Shown here piece after piece: positions 34,040 to 45,700 of a stretch of 64,000 bases of DNA; position 1 is the stretch's first letter, and each line of letters begins with the position of its first letter. This DNA is from Cliona cf. orientalis. Lineage: Eukaryota > Porifera > Demospongiae > Clionaida > Clionaidae. The DNA is taken from NCBI GenBank assembly GCA_963930775.1, contig OZ005706.1, positions 2,126,545-2,190,544 of the forward strand, written 5' to 3'. A program made the position numbers and the translations under genes. The notes under the pieces were generated by a model. The model had not been told where the DNA came from, did not search any database, and saw nothing but the letters and a program-made list of their open reading frames with translations.

Positions 34040-35255
34040 GACTCAGCTATGATATAATATTATTATTATTGATTGAGTTGATTAATGTTACTAAGTCTAG
34101 TTCTTGTAGTCTCCTGAGCCCTGTCTTCTATTTCCCAATATTATATAGGTGTATAATTTACAAAACAACTTTCATTTTACCGTAACTGGATAATATTATT
34201 ACAATTTGAAACTAGCTACAATATTCAATATTCAAGGCTTAGTTAAAAAAAAACCATGCAGTATAAGTTGTAAAGTTGAGTAGAGATGGCAGTGTACGTA
34301 TATAGCTATAGGAACAAGGTACATGTTACACCCTGCTCCAACTCCAATGTGGAGCCATTTTTTATCATAAATTAAACGTTCAGCGGTGGTGAAGGAATTC
34401 TTCACTCCTGCATGATCAAGCTCACTGGAGAGTATTTATGATTCTGGGATGATATGTACAGCACCGAATGAATACAGTGGAACCCCTCTTAACGGCCACC
34501 CCTGATGGGCGGCCGCCCTGTCTATAACGGCCACTCACCTTGGTCCCGATTGCATCTCCATATAAGATAGTACTTAAGAAACCCCTGGTTGGCGGCCACC
34601 CCTCTACTCCGTACAACGGCCACGTATTGTGGCCCCAAATGATGCTCACCAATACGTATTGACCTCGCACTACGGCCAGCTCCACCCACTTTAGCCAAGG
34701 TAAAGGTCGTCACCGGCCAGCTCCACCCACTTTAACGATCATTAGTGCGCATGATCTCATACTACGGCCAGCTCCACCTACTTTTTTTTTTATTAATAAT
34801 CATCAGTCAGTACAGTTTACAATAGGCCATCTGAGATTAGCTTATGTACTATAGTTTTCAGTCGCTCGATGTATAATGTAGATCCGTAAAAGTGGTATTT
34901 GCATGCAGGCTAACCTTCCTTCACTGTACAAGCCTTAACTCTGCTAGGCAGAGCACACTTAAAGAATATTTTAATCCTACTTAATATTTTTATTGCATAA
35001 TTCAAGTTGTGTTGTTATTTTATCAATTTATGGAAAAAAAAACCCTGAGTTAAGGCCACCCCTCTATAAAGGCCACTACCTCATTCCCCAATGGTGGCCG
35101 TTATAGAGGGGTTCCACTGTAATGATTTTTAATATCAAAGAAGAACTCTCATATGAATAAACTAAGATTTGCTGCGGCAGCAGGATGACACTATCAAAAA
35201 TTCGCATCCTCAATGTTATTATACTAGCTATAATAGAATGTTCCAGAACACAGGG
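34040..35255. other. Inverted spacer segment between copies 3 and 4
   Basis: Relative to the spacers after copies 2, 5 and 8, this block is reversed: it starts with the GACTCAGC...GAGCCCTGTC end and finishes with TTCGCATCCTCAAT, all in opposite orientation, while sequence on both sides stays in the normal orientation. It contains the pogo-like element. Confidence 0.7.
34475..35119. mobile_element. TA-flanked pogo/Tigger-like non-autonomous element
   Basis: Termini CAGTGGAACCCCTCTTAACG and inverse GTTATAGAGGGGTTCCACTG, with TA duplicated at 34473-34474 and 35120-35121. This resembles pogo/Tigger ends (CAGTNGAACCTCTATTAACG type). The matching spacers elsewhere lack it. No transposase frame; internal copies of the ACGGCCAGCTCCACC motif. 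Confidence 0.75.
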
Positions 35256-35295
35256 TTGTCTGTACGTAATTCATGTGTCAGATTGCACAAGCCAG

Positions 35296-36473
35296 TTAGC
35301 TGTTGTTGGAATTGAATATGTCGATGTAGAGACACCACTTTCCATCAACCTTCTTCCAAATCACCACATACCTGCACAACAGAGTAACATCAGTAATAAT
35401 ATGTGAACATAAAGAACATACTAGCAGAATGATAGCTAACTCCTATGGACTAGAGCTAGCAAGGTTTCGTCCAGGCAGGAAAAAAAAATTTTGGGGGGGA
35501 CTTGGAGCAGCACCAAAAAGTACACACTCCCCTCTCTTCCAACACCTCTTCTCTAGTCTCACAAGCCATACAGGCTAGAGAGTGTGGGGATGTAGCTTGC
35601 AAGACTTCTCTCTCCTTTCCCTCTTTTCTCCTTTCTTTCTTTCCTTTGTGAGGGGAGCTTCCCCCCCCCCCCCCCCCCCCCCCCCCACTGGTTGAAACCC
35701 TGGCAGCGGCTAGACTCTGGACTGGTTGCTGGCATAAGGATAAGCCATGATAACTATAAGTCTGATAGTGCAGTATGTGACATTGCCATAGGGATTGATT
35801 GGTGCTTGGTCAGTGGCCCCCACACAGATATATAAATCAATTGGCACGTATACTTTCCCTGATCAAAGACTGAACCATCTTCCTTGTAGTGGCTTCTCTC
35901 ATAGATAGTATCCCCTCCGCCCATGGGACCAACTTCATCGATCGTCAGAAGGAGCTTCTTTGCACCAGCAGCCATCACAGAATTAAACACTTTTGCTGCA
36001 CCTAACAAAAGATGATGGAATAATTATGCACAATCATGAAAGTCCTACCACTAACTTTTCATTGCCATTGGCTCTCCACATAGCAATATCAGTATAAGCT
36101 TATTTATTATAGTGCTGTGTGAAGTGATGGGCCATGTACTTCTTAAATAACTAGTGATCAATCTTTCATTTTAATGACCTACCTTGTTGTCCTTTGACGA
36201 CATCGCTTCCAGTTGGCATGACTTTGCAGTCGGTGGTGTAGAGAGCTCCTATGGCTTCGGCGTCTCCTTTGCCAAAGGCATCCATGAATTTGACGTTGGC
36301 TGCCTGGATTTCTGCTTGCAATCCTGCAACCCAAGCACATACACTTTATTCAAGGGAGATGGAGATGGGCGTCACCTCACATGATTGAGACTGACAGTAT
36401 TTTGCCCCAGTGAATGCATTTCTAACTATATAGATCTAGTCTGTTGCACGAATTTTCGCTACTTACCAGCCAT
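35296..36473 (-). CDS. SnoaL/NTF2-like copy 4 (type A)
   Basis: Near-duplicate of copy 1, including introns and flanks. Exons: 36467-36473, about 36183-36323, about 35852-36000 and 35296-35371. An in-frame 9-base loss in exon 3 removes three residues, so SHYCFYKED becomes SHYKED. Otherwise intact. A poly-C run at about 35660-35686 has grown in intron 3 compared with copy 1. Confidence 0.82.
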
Positions 36474-37040
36474 TTCTCGTTTCACGCACAAGGTATAATC
36501 AATCAGACAGAGAGAAGCACTGGTCAACCGGTCTTGTTATTTCGTTTTCTCCAGGCCACTTCCGGTCACGCTATTGCATACGTGGGTGGGGCTCATTAGG
36601 CCCCCCCCCACGCATGCACGTCACGCGCTACTGCCACATGTATAATATGTGCTCACTATGTTGACGACCTTTTACCACATGCAGCTGCTTTTCGAAACAC
36701 AATTTACATTGTTTTCAGGCCTAGAGATAGCAGTAATAATTAATAATTATAATATAATACTGGGATAAGGGAGCAGGGATAGTACTGTAAGGTACACATG
36801 ATCCCTATATCTTTAATATCTCAGGTGTGCATCGCGGTGCAGTCATCATCAGTGTGCACCATTCTTCCATGCAGCCCTTCCAGTCTTCAGTGCAGCAATG
36901 ATATATAATATCCATCACCAGACTATTGAAGTATTGCTAGTATCTTTGCTCCTAACAAAATGGGGGGATTACACTGTGACGTATTATCATTACTGAAATC
37001 AACTATGGCAAAGTCAATATTCACAGCATCTATAAGCTAG
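36474..37040. other. Spacer between copies 4 and 5, with empty transposon site
   Basis: Same sequence as the spacer right of copy 1, but GTATTAT at 36981-36987 is single. It is the pre-insertion allele of the LINE-bearing element at 25906-29832. Confidence 0.7.
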
Positions 37041-38278
37041 TTAGCTACTGTTGGAATTGAAGATGTCGATGTAGAAACACCACTTTCCACCAACCTTCTT
37101 ACAAATCACCACAAACCTGCATAACAGAGATACACATCAAGATGCAAAACATCATGGTCACATTATTATAATGCACAATGTCATGGCAGGAGAATATTAT
37201 GATAGCGATCCTGTGGACTAGAGCTAGACACTACAATAGTCTTGTGCCCTGCGGACCCCAGCTCCTATAGCTAGCTATATATATGCCCCCTGGACTGACT
37301 GCTAAGCTATAATATGAACAGATAGATATGTGCATATCATAGTATTGTGTTTTGATTAAATTGAAACAAGAGATTGGTGGTCATGGCTCCCACACAGGTA
37401 CATCTAGCCTGCATGTACTTTCCCTGATCAAAGACTGAACCATCGGCCTTGTAGAAACAGTAGTGGGCTCTCGCATAGACAATATCCCCTCCGCCCATGG
37501 GACCAACTTCATCACTCGTGATAAGGATTTTCTTTGCACCAGCATCCATCAAAGAACGAAACACTTTTGCTGCACCTAACAAAGGATGATGGAATAATTA
37601 TTACTGGTATGTGCAATCATGAAAATCCCAAGTTTAACTTGAGGTTCATTGTTAATGGTCATGCCTACTCCTAACATGGCCCACCTAGCCCTCTGCATAA
37701 CTATATTATCAGTATTGCTGTGGAAAGTGATGCCGGGCCCATGTGTTTCATAAGTGGTCTAGTGATCAATGTTTTATTTGAGATTGTCAAATTGAATACG
37801 TACCCTGTTGTCCTTCGACAACATCACTTCCAGTTGGCATGACTTTGCAGTCGCTGGTATAGAGAGCTGCTACGGCTTCAGCATCCCCCTTGGCAAAGGC
37901 ATCCATAAACTTGACGTTGACTTCCTGGATTTCTGTTTGCAATTCTGCAATCCAAACATAATACTTAGGTAGATGGAGATGTGCATCATCACATAATATT
38001 ATTGAGAATGGTCCAATGGGCTATTCCAACGATCTAGAAATTAATCAAAATTTTTCTGAAAGTAGCTACCCATCTAGATTGTGCCTCAGAACCCTCAAGA
38101 GCAAATTAATTTCCAATCAACTAACTAGCTACCCCATCAAAAATTTGTTTATTTCGCCCTCAAAATCGGAACCATCAGGAAATTATATTATTATTAATTA
38201 TGAAAACTGTCCAGATTATTAAATATATTCTCTTCCGTGGGGTTGTACCTTTACTAGACCATGATACTTACCGGCCAT
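37041..38278 (-). CDS. SnoaL/NTF2-like copy 5 (type B)
   Basis: Exons: 38272-38278 (ATGGCCG), about 37803-37943, about 37420-37576 and 37041-37117. Frames are intact. The conserved Trp of the VVIWKK strand is Cys (VVICKKVGGKW), and the helix starts EVNVKFMDAFAKGD. The Trp change in a core position could weaken the fold, so it may be on the way to becoming a pseudogene. Confidence 0.78.
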
Positions 38279-38396
38279 CACTATGTTGTCTACTTCACCC
38301 GAGTGCTTCACGATGGTCTTACTAAATCTTGTGATGACGCTAGACTAGTAGCTAATTTTATACTCTGGGCCACTAGTATTATATATATATATCACT

Positions 38397-39233
38397 ATAA
38401 AAACTCAAGGGTTGTTTCAATCCATTTGGGTTAGGCCACACAAACTTGATTGTTAGTTTCTCGTCACCGCCCGCGTCTGTTTCAACCTACCGCTTCTGCC
38501 TTCATTATTGCCTTGAAACACCAGCCACACCTCTTTTTGGCTAATTATTTGGGCGGTTCCAGGAAACCACACCCTCAAAATGCCATAATATTGAACAATG
38601 AATAATGAATAATGACCGCCCGCCCGCATAGAAATATAAAAACGGGTGGACGAGAAACTAACAATGTAGTTTGATTGGCCTTACCTCAGTTGCAAAAGGA
38701 ATGTGGCCAATTGTAAACAGAATAACTAACATTCAGTCGTATAGCTCATTGACTACTATAATGGTTAAGTAATGTAAAGTATTTTATTTCTACTACATCA
38801 GTAATGAGTTAATCAATTGAGTTATTGAACCAGTAATGAGTTAATCAATTGAATTATTGTAGCAATATCTCAATTGATTAACTCATTACTAATGTAGTAG
38901 AAACTAAAATACCTTACCATAGGCGTAGGAAGATGATTTGGTAAACGAGTGCTCTGATTCCCATGTGTACACTAAATCGATAACAAAGAACAATTCAGAG
39001 AAAAGTGTGACTTTGTGTGTGTTCTACTCAAATTTCATGGGTGCACCAGCACCCGGTGCACCCATGCTTCCTACGCCAGTGCTTACATTACTTAACTATT
39101 AGTAGTCAATGGGCTATACGACTGAATGTGAGTTATTCTGTTTACAATGGGCTAATAGTATGTGAGTTACTGAGACATTTCTTTTGCAACTGAGGTAACC
39201 CAAATGGATTGAAACAACCCTTGAATTTTTATA
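38397..39233. mobile_element. Foldback element with nested small TIR element
   Basis: Outer ends CTCAAGGGTTGTTTCAATCC and its inverse. Long inner inverted arms lie at about 38712-38778 and 39085-39150. A central palindrome is built from GAGTTAATCAATTGA. A smaller element at 38922-39077 with GGCGTAGGAAG ends is nested inside. The duplicated block after copy 8 has only a TA repeat here (45009-45038), so the whole piece is an insertion into (TA)n. Confidence 0.7.
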
Positions 39234-39956
39234 TATAATATAATAATATATATATATAATTATATATTATAATATTATTATACCTCTTTCTCAGAGGGTG
39301 CATGTACGATCATAGGTCAAAGTGTTAATTAGTTTAATTACAATTGCAGATCTATTGAGACATCTGGAACATTCTATTGTAGCTAGTATAATAGTATTGA
39401 GCACGCGAATTTTTGACAGTATCATCCTGCTGCCGCAGTAAATCTTGTTAGTTTACTCATATGAGGGTTCTTCTTTGATGTTAAAAAATTATTATTCATT
39501 CAGTGCTATATGTATCATCCCGGAATCATAGCTAATTATTCTCCAGTGAGCTTGATTGGGAGTGAAGAACTTCATTCTCCCCATAGTGAAGGAATTCCTC
39601 CACCACCGCTGAACGTTTGTGATAAAATAATGGCTCCACATCGGAGTTGGAGCAGGGTGTAAGTATAGGGATGCACGTAACATGTACCTTGTTCCTATAC
39701 TGCTGTCTCTACCAACTTACATTTTTAACAACGTAAGTCTTAAATTATTATAGAGTTTCGAATTATCCAGTTAAAATGATAGTTGTTTTGTAAATATTAT
39801 TGTATACCTACAGCATTGGGAAATAGAAAAGACAGGGCTCAGGAGACTATAATAATATTATACAAGTAATATTAATTGACTCGATCAATATAGTATTACG
39901 GTACTGGTATAGCAGAGTCAACACCCAATATTCATGCGTCAGATTGCACAAGCCAT

Positions 39957-41717
39957 TTAGCTGTTGTTGGAATTGTAGATGGCGATGTAGGGGCACCACT
40001 TTCCATCAACCTTCTTCCAAATGATCACATACCTGCATAACAGTGTACTGATAATAATTGTAAACTCAAACCACAAATACGCGATACTGTACGTATTAGC
40101 TAAATGCACAGCAAGAGTGTACACCTAGTTAGCTACCGGCGTAGCCCCATGGACCACACCCTCCTATTTTCGCAGTGCTTCATCGCATTAAGCATTGAGG
40201 AAGTAGGAGGGTCTGATTAACGAGACTAAGCTAAGGTTGTATATCATGACAGTTGAAATTATCAACTCCTTCTCTGGCCCTACAAACCTATTATTATCAG
40301 ATTGTGGTACATCTAGAATACTGATAATAATAGACAATGTCCCTTATATAATATGAAGCAATTAGGGATTGCTAGTCGGTTATATAGCTATTAATATTGT
40401 TACATGAAGATGCAAAACATTAATTTTGGTATGTTTGCATGATGGTGACATACTTTCCCTGCTCAAACACTGCACCATCACTCTTGTAGAAACAGTAGTG
40501 GCTTCTCTCATAGATAGTATCCCCTTCGCCCATGGGACCAACTTCATCGATGGTCATAAGTAGCTTCTTTGCACCAGCATCCATCTTAGAACGCCATGCT
40601 TTTGCTGTACCTGATATTAGTAAGGGAAATAATTAGTAAGTGATCTTATGAAAAGATGAAGTAGGGATCCACGATTCAGCGACTATATATATATTATCAT
40701 GATAGCAAAAGTAGCACGCCATGGACCTACGCTTAACAAAGTTAATTTTGGGTGATTAAGGTGAGAAGTCATGCCAGTCTTGAGTTAGTATGAAAAAAAG
40801 AAGAAATCAATGAGGAATTGCACTTTTTTTACAAACTTAAAAACAACTGGTTCAGGTGTATCTGATTGTTTCCATGGATGTTTTGGGGCTTGATAGATAG
40901 ATATTCTGGCGTAGATCACGAATATGAAAGTTAAATTCAAGTTATTCTGAGTATTATTATGGTATATCCGGGGCCATAATATATTAGCTATGGCCCACCC
41001 CTCAACATAGCAATACTTAGCTAATGATCAAGATTCTAGTATTCAGCTAGTCCTTTGTCAAATTGAATAATATTATGTACCTTGCTGTCCTTGGACTACG
41101 TCAGTTCCAGTTGGCATGATTTTGCAGTCATTGGTATAGAGAGCTGCCATGGCTTCGGCGTCCCCTTTGGCAAAGGCATCCATAAGCTTGACGAGAACTG
41201 CCTGAATTTCTTCCTGCAATCCTGCAATTCAACTTTGTCTATAGCTATCTATTAAGGGACCGAGAGTGATTACAAGCCTATAGGAGTTGCTTTATCTTGC
41301 TTAATTAATATTCCACCCATATTCCTGATTATCTTTTGTTGAATGTGGCTTCTAATATCCTCGTGAAAGATATCAAACATAGCATTGGATCTTTACTACA
41401 TAGGCCTACTCTATAGAAAGTAGACATTTATTTATAGCAGCGAGGGCTATTCTGTAGCAGTTCTTTCAGATGCATGGCTCTAATCATAATGATCAAGTAT
41501 TATTGCGCATACGCGCTCTGATATGAGAGAAATTTCCTTTATATTTCCGTAGCCCATGCCCTGAGACCGAGAGTGGAAGTGGATGTGGTCGAACATTATA
41601 GATATATATTATTTAATATGCAGGCATTGCTGTGACTACAGCATGAATTCAATACATTCTGCTACACGCGTTACTATCTATGCTGTCATAATAATTATTA
41701 AATCACTTACCCGCCAT
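39957..41717 (-). CDS. SnoaL/NTF2-like copy 6 (type D)
   Basis: Exons: 41711-41717 (ATGGCGG), about 41080-41220, about 40455-40612 and 39957-40033. Frames intact. Type D features are a helix with EEIQAVLVKLMDAFAKGD, the central strand GEGDTIYERSHYCFYKSD with Glu in place of the middle Gly, and the end IAIYNSNNS. The last exon reads CPYIAIYN where others have CLYIDIFN. Confidence 0.8.
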
Positions 41718-41810
41718 CGTTTCACACACGAGCTTATTAACTTAACTTGAATACTCTACACTGAGCCTCCAATTAACCTTTTGCTTTCAGCTGTCACGTT
41801 TGGTATGCGG

Positions 41811-42077
41811 CCACATTATTGGGGCGAGCCTGAGCGAGCCCCACATAAACGGTATATCCCTGCGCAAAAAGGGGCGAGCCTGAGCGCTACATAAACATAC
41901 ACAAATTAGTGGGGCGAGCCCAGGGGCGTAGCCAGGAATTTAGGTAAGGGATCGAGGTGCCACATTATTGGGGCGAGCCTGAGCGAGCCCCACATAAACG
42001 GTATATCCCTGCGCAAAAAGGGGCGAGCCTGAGCGCTACATAAACATACACAAATTAGTGGGGCGAGCCCAGGGGCC
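41811..42077. repeat. 149-bp tandem duplication of a GGGGCGAGCC-rich unit
   Basis: Sequence starting CCACATTATTGGGGCGAGCC occurs at 41811 and again at 41960. The paralogous block at about 48176-48290 has one copy only, so the duplication followed the block duplication. Confidence 0.8.
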
Positions 42078-42993
42078 GGTGCTGGACTACGCGCGCGCGA
42101 TTTTAAGCCACGCCCACTTATTACTGGTACATGGTACGTTTTACTCCGCGCGCATGCGCAAGGATTAAAGTAATCGGTTTTGTCTGTCGTCGTCTGTCGT
42201 CAGCACAAAAATCGCCAGATCTGGAGATCTAGGCGTCTGAGCGACTCGTAAGTATAGCATATCCGTCGATATCGTCGAAAAACTGGCTTCATTATGCGTT
42301 TGGCAAGCATCGCAAACACACCTATCAACACCACCCACCATGTACTTTCTGCTCATGCGCACAACCTGGCACAATTTGTAGGTAAAGGTCGTTAACATGC
42401 TGCGGAGTTCGAGCCACATCGACGCTGCAGCGCCGGCGCGGGCCCTGTAGAGTTCAAGTTTTTAAAGGTACGAATTTGGAAATGATTAATAATAAGATCA
42501 ACAACCGTGTATTAAAACACAAATTAAAGAGTAAAGATATTCAGTCCAGTGTACAGGGAAAGTTACATAATCTTGTAAAAAAGGATTCATTTAATTGTCA
42601 CTATGAAGGTGGGATTCGGAAGTGATGAGGTCAATGGCAGTGATGTGAGGTACAGCTGCATGACCCTAGATGACCATGCTCCCCTAATAGCTTGAATTAA
42701 CCAGTAAGATCGAAGTTCAAATTGTCAGGCGTTCTGAACATGTACCTTGTTCCTATACTGCCATCTCTAGCTACTCAATTTTACAACGTACATTTTTAAC
42801 CAAGTCTTGAAGTTTCGAATTATCCAATTAAAATGACATTTGTTTTGTAAATTGTACACCTAGCATTGGGAATAGAAAAAATGGGGCTCAGGAGATCTAG
42901 ACTATATACAAGTAATATTAATAGACTCAATCAATATACAGGCATAGCTGAGTCAATAATAATATTATTCATGTGTCAGATTGCACAAGCCAG
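42078..42993. other. Spacer between copies 6 and 7
   Basis: Contains a dispersed repeat related to 30910-31284 and the intact TTAA at 42462-42465 that serves as empty site for the element at 48702-49704. No gene seen. Confidence 0.55.
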
Positions 42994-43563
42994 TTAGCTG
43001 TTATTGGAATTGAAGATATCGATGTAGAGATACCACTTTCCATCAACCTTTTTCCAAATCACCACATACCTGCATAACAGTGTACTGATAATAATCGTAA
43101 ACTCAAACCACAAATATTAGCTTAATGTACAGCAGGGGCACCTATAGCTAGCTATATGTAGTCCCATGGACCACACCCTCCTACTTCCACAGTGCTGCAT
43201 TACATTAATCATTGCGGAAGTATATAGAAGAGTCTGGTTCACAAGACTAAGACCTTCCATGGCCACATGTATACCCTCTGACTATGCAGCTGGCTACTTA
43301 TGCTATATTTATAGCTAAGTCGAGAATTAAAGATCTGTATTATAGGGGACTATAACCGTATAGAATTGAAGCTATCAACTCCTACTCTAGCCCTGTGGTG
43401 ACATACTTTCCCTGCTCAAACACTGCACCATCACTCTTGTAGAAACAGTAGTGGCTTCTCTCATAGATAGTATCCCCTCCGCCCATGGGACCAACTTCAT
43501 CGATGGTGATAAGGAGCTTCTTTGCACCAGCATCCATCACAGAATGCCATGCTTTTGCTGTAC
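42994..43563 (-). pseudogene. SnoaL/NTF2-like copy 7 (type C), 5'-truncated
   Basis: Only exons 3 (about 43407-43563) and 4 (42994-43069) remain. Exons 1 and 2 are missing because the intron 2 sequence runs at about 43670-43678 directly into the last exon of copy 8. It matches copy 10 closely. Intron 3 has ATAACCGTATAG where copy 10 has ATAATAG, possibly an excision scar of the transposon still present in copy 3. Confidence 0.82.
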
Positions 43564-43654
43564 CTGATATTATTAGTGAGGGAAATAATTAAGTGATATC
43601 TTATAATAATAATTATTCTAGTGGTCCTCTTCTAGACTAGCTATGAGTGATCTA

Positions 43655-44909
43655 CTACAATGTGGGTATGAGTATGTAGAGACACCACTTTCCATCAACC
43701 TTCTTCCAAATCACCACATACCTGCATAACAGAAATACTTCCCAGTAACATCAAGACGTAAAAACATCATGATCACATTATTATAATGCACAACTTGATG
43801 TCATGGCAGGAGAAATTATGATAGCGATCCTGTGGACTAGAGCTAGATAGCTACTATAATAGTCTTGTGCCGGGCCTGTGGACCCTAGCTCCTGTGCCCC
43901 CTGGACTGACTGCAAGCTATAATATGAATAGATAGATACGTGCATAATATTATCATAGTATTGTGTTTTGATTAAGTTGAAACGAGAAATTGGTGGTCAT
44001 GGCTCCCACACAGATACAAAAGGTACGTCTAGCCCGGCTGTAGTACTTTCCCTGATCAAAGACTGAACCATTGGCCTTGTAGAAACAGTAGTGGCCTCTC
44101 TCGTAGACAGTATCCCCTCCGCCCATGGGACCAACTTCATCACTCGTGATAAGAATTTTCTTTGCACCAGCATCCATCAAAGAACGAAACACTTTTGCTG
44201 CACCTAACAAAAAATGATGGAATAATTATTATTGTTACTGATTATGAAAATCCAAATTTAACTCGAGGTTCATTGTTAATGGTCATGTCTTCTCCTAACA
44301 TGGCCCACCTAGCCCTCTGCATAAGGCATGCCATATTATATAGCAACATAATATCAGTATTGCTGTATAAAGTGATGGCCCATGTGATCTAGTGATCAAT
44401 CTTTTATTTGGGGTCGTCAAATTGAATACGTACCCTGTTGTCCTTCGACAACATCACTTCCAGTTGGCATGACTTTGCAGTCGCTGGTATAGAGAGCTGC
44501 TACGGCTTCAGCATCCCCCTTGGCAAAGGCATCCATAAACTTGACGTTGACTTCCTGGATTTCTGTTTGCAATTCTGCAATCCAAACATAATACTTAGGT
44601 AGATGGAGATGTGCATCATCACATAATATTATTGAGAATGGTCCAATGGGCTATTCCAACGATCTAGAAATTAATCAAAATTTTTCTGAAAGTAGCTACC
44701 CATCTAGATTGTGCCTCAGAACCCTCAAGAGCAAATTAATTTCCAATGGCAACTAACTAGCTACCCCATCAAAAATTTGTTTATTTCGCCCTCAAAATCA
44801 GAACCATCAGGAAATATTAATAATATAATTATGAAAACTGTCCAGATTATTAAATTTATTCTCTTCCGTGGAATTGTACCTTTACTAGACCATGATACTT
44901 ACCAGCCAT
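43655..44909 (-). CDS. SnoaL/NTF2-like copy 8 (type B), chimeric last exon
   Basis: Exons: 44903-44909, about 44434-44574, about 44047-44205 and 43655-43731. The last exon matches type B up to CLYI, then switches to sequence from copy 7 intron 2. The new frame reads ILIPTL and stops at TAG 43655-43657, replacing the usual DIFNSNSS end. The rest is intact. The new tail lacks the conserved Asn-Ser end. Confidence 0.75.
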
Positions 44910-45007
44910 CACTATGTAGTCTACTTCACCCGAGTGCTTCACGATGGTCTTATTAAATCTTGTGATGATGCTAGACTAGTAGCTAATTTTATACTCTGGG
45001 CCACTAG

Positions 45008-45008
<1 letters not shown>

Positions 45009-45038
<30 letters not shown>
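45009..45038. repeat. (TA)n tract, empty site of the foldback element
   Basis: About fifteen TA units flanked by CACTAGTAT and ACCTCTTTCTCAG, the same flanks that surround the 0.84-kb foldback element at 38397-39233. Confidence 0.8.
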
Positions 45039-45041
<3 letters not shown>

Positions 45042-45700
45042 CTTTCTCAGAGGGTGCATGCACGATCATAGGTCAAAGTGTTAGTTTAATTGCAATTGCA
45101 GATCTATTGAGACGTCTGGAACATTCTAGATCTATTGTAGCTAGTATAATGGTATTGAGCATGCGAATTTTTGACAGTATCATCCTGCTGCCGCAGTAAA
45201 TCTCGTTAGTTTACTCATATGAGGGTTCTTCTTTGATGTTAAAAAATTATTATTCATTCAGTGCTATACGTATCATCCCGGAATCATAGCTAATTATTCT
45301 CCAGTGAGCTTGATTGGGAGTGAAGAACCCCCATAGTGAAGGAATTCCTCGACCACCGCTGAACGTTTGTGATAAAATAATAGCTCCACATCGGCATTGG
45401 AGCAGGGTGTATAAGTATAGGAATGTACGTAACATGTATATACCTTGTTCCTATATACTGCTGTCTCTACCAACTTACATTTTTAACAACGTAAGTCTTA
45501 TAATATAGTTTTCGAATTATCCAGTTAAAATGACAGTTGTTTATAAATATTATTCGTACACCTACAGCATTGGGAAACAGAAAAGACAGGGCTCAGGAGA
45601 CTATAATATTATTATACAAGTAACATTAATTGACTTGATCAATATACTGGTATAGCAGAGTCAATATAATAATATTCATGCGTCAGATTGCATAAGCCAG

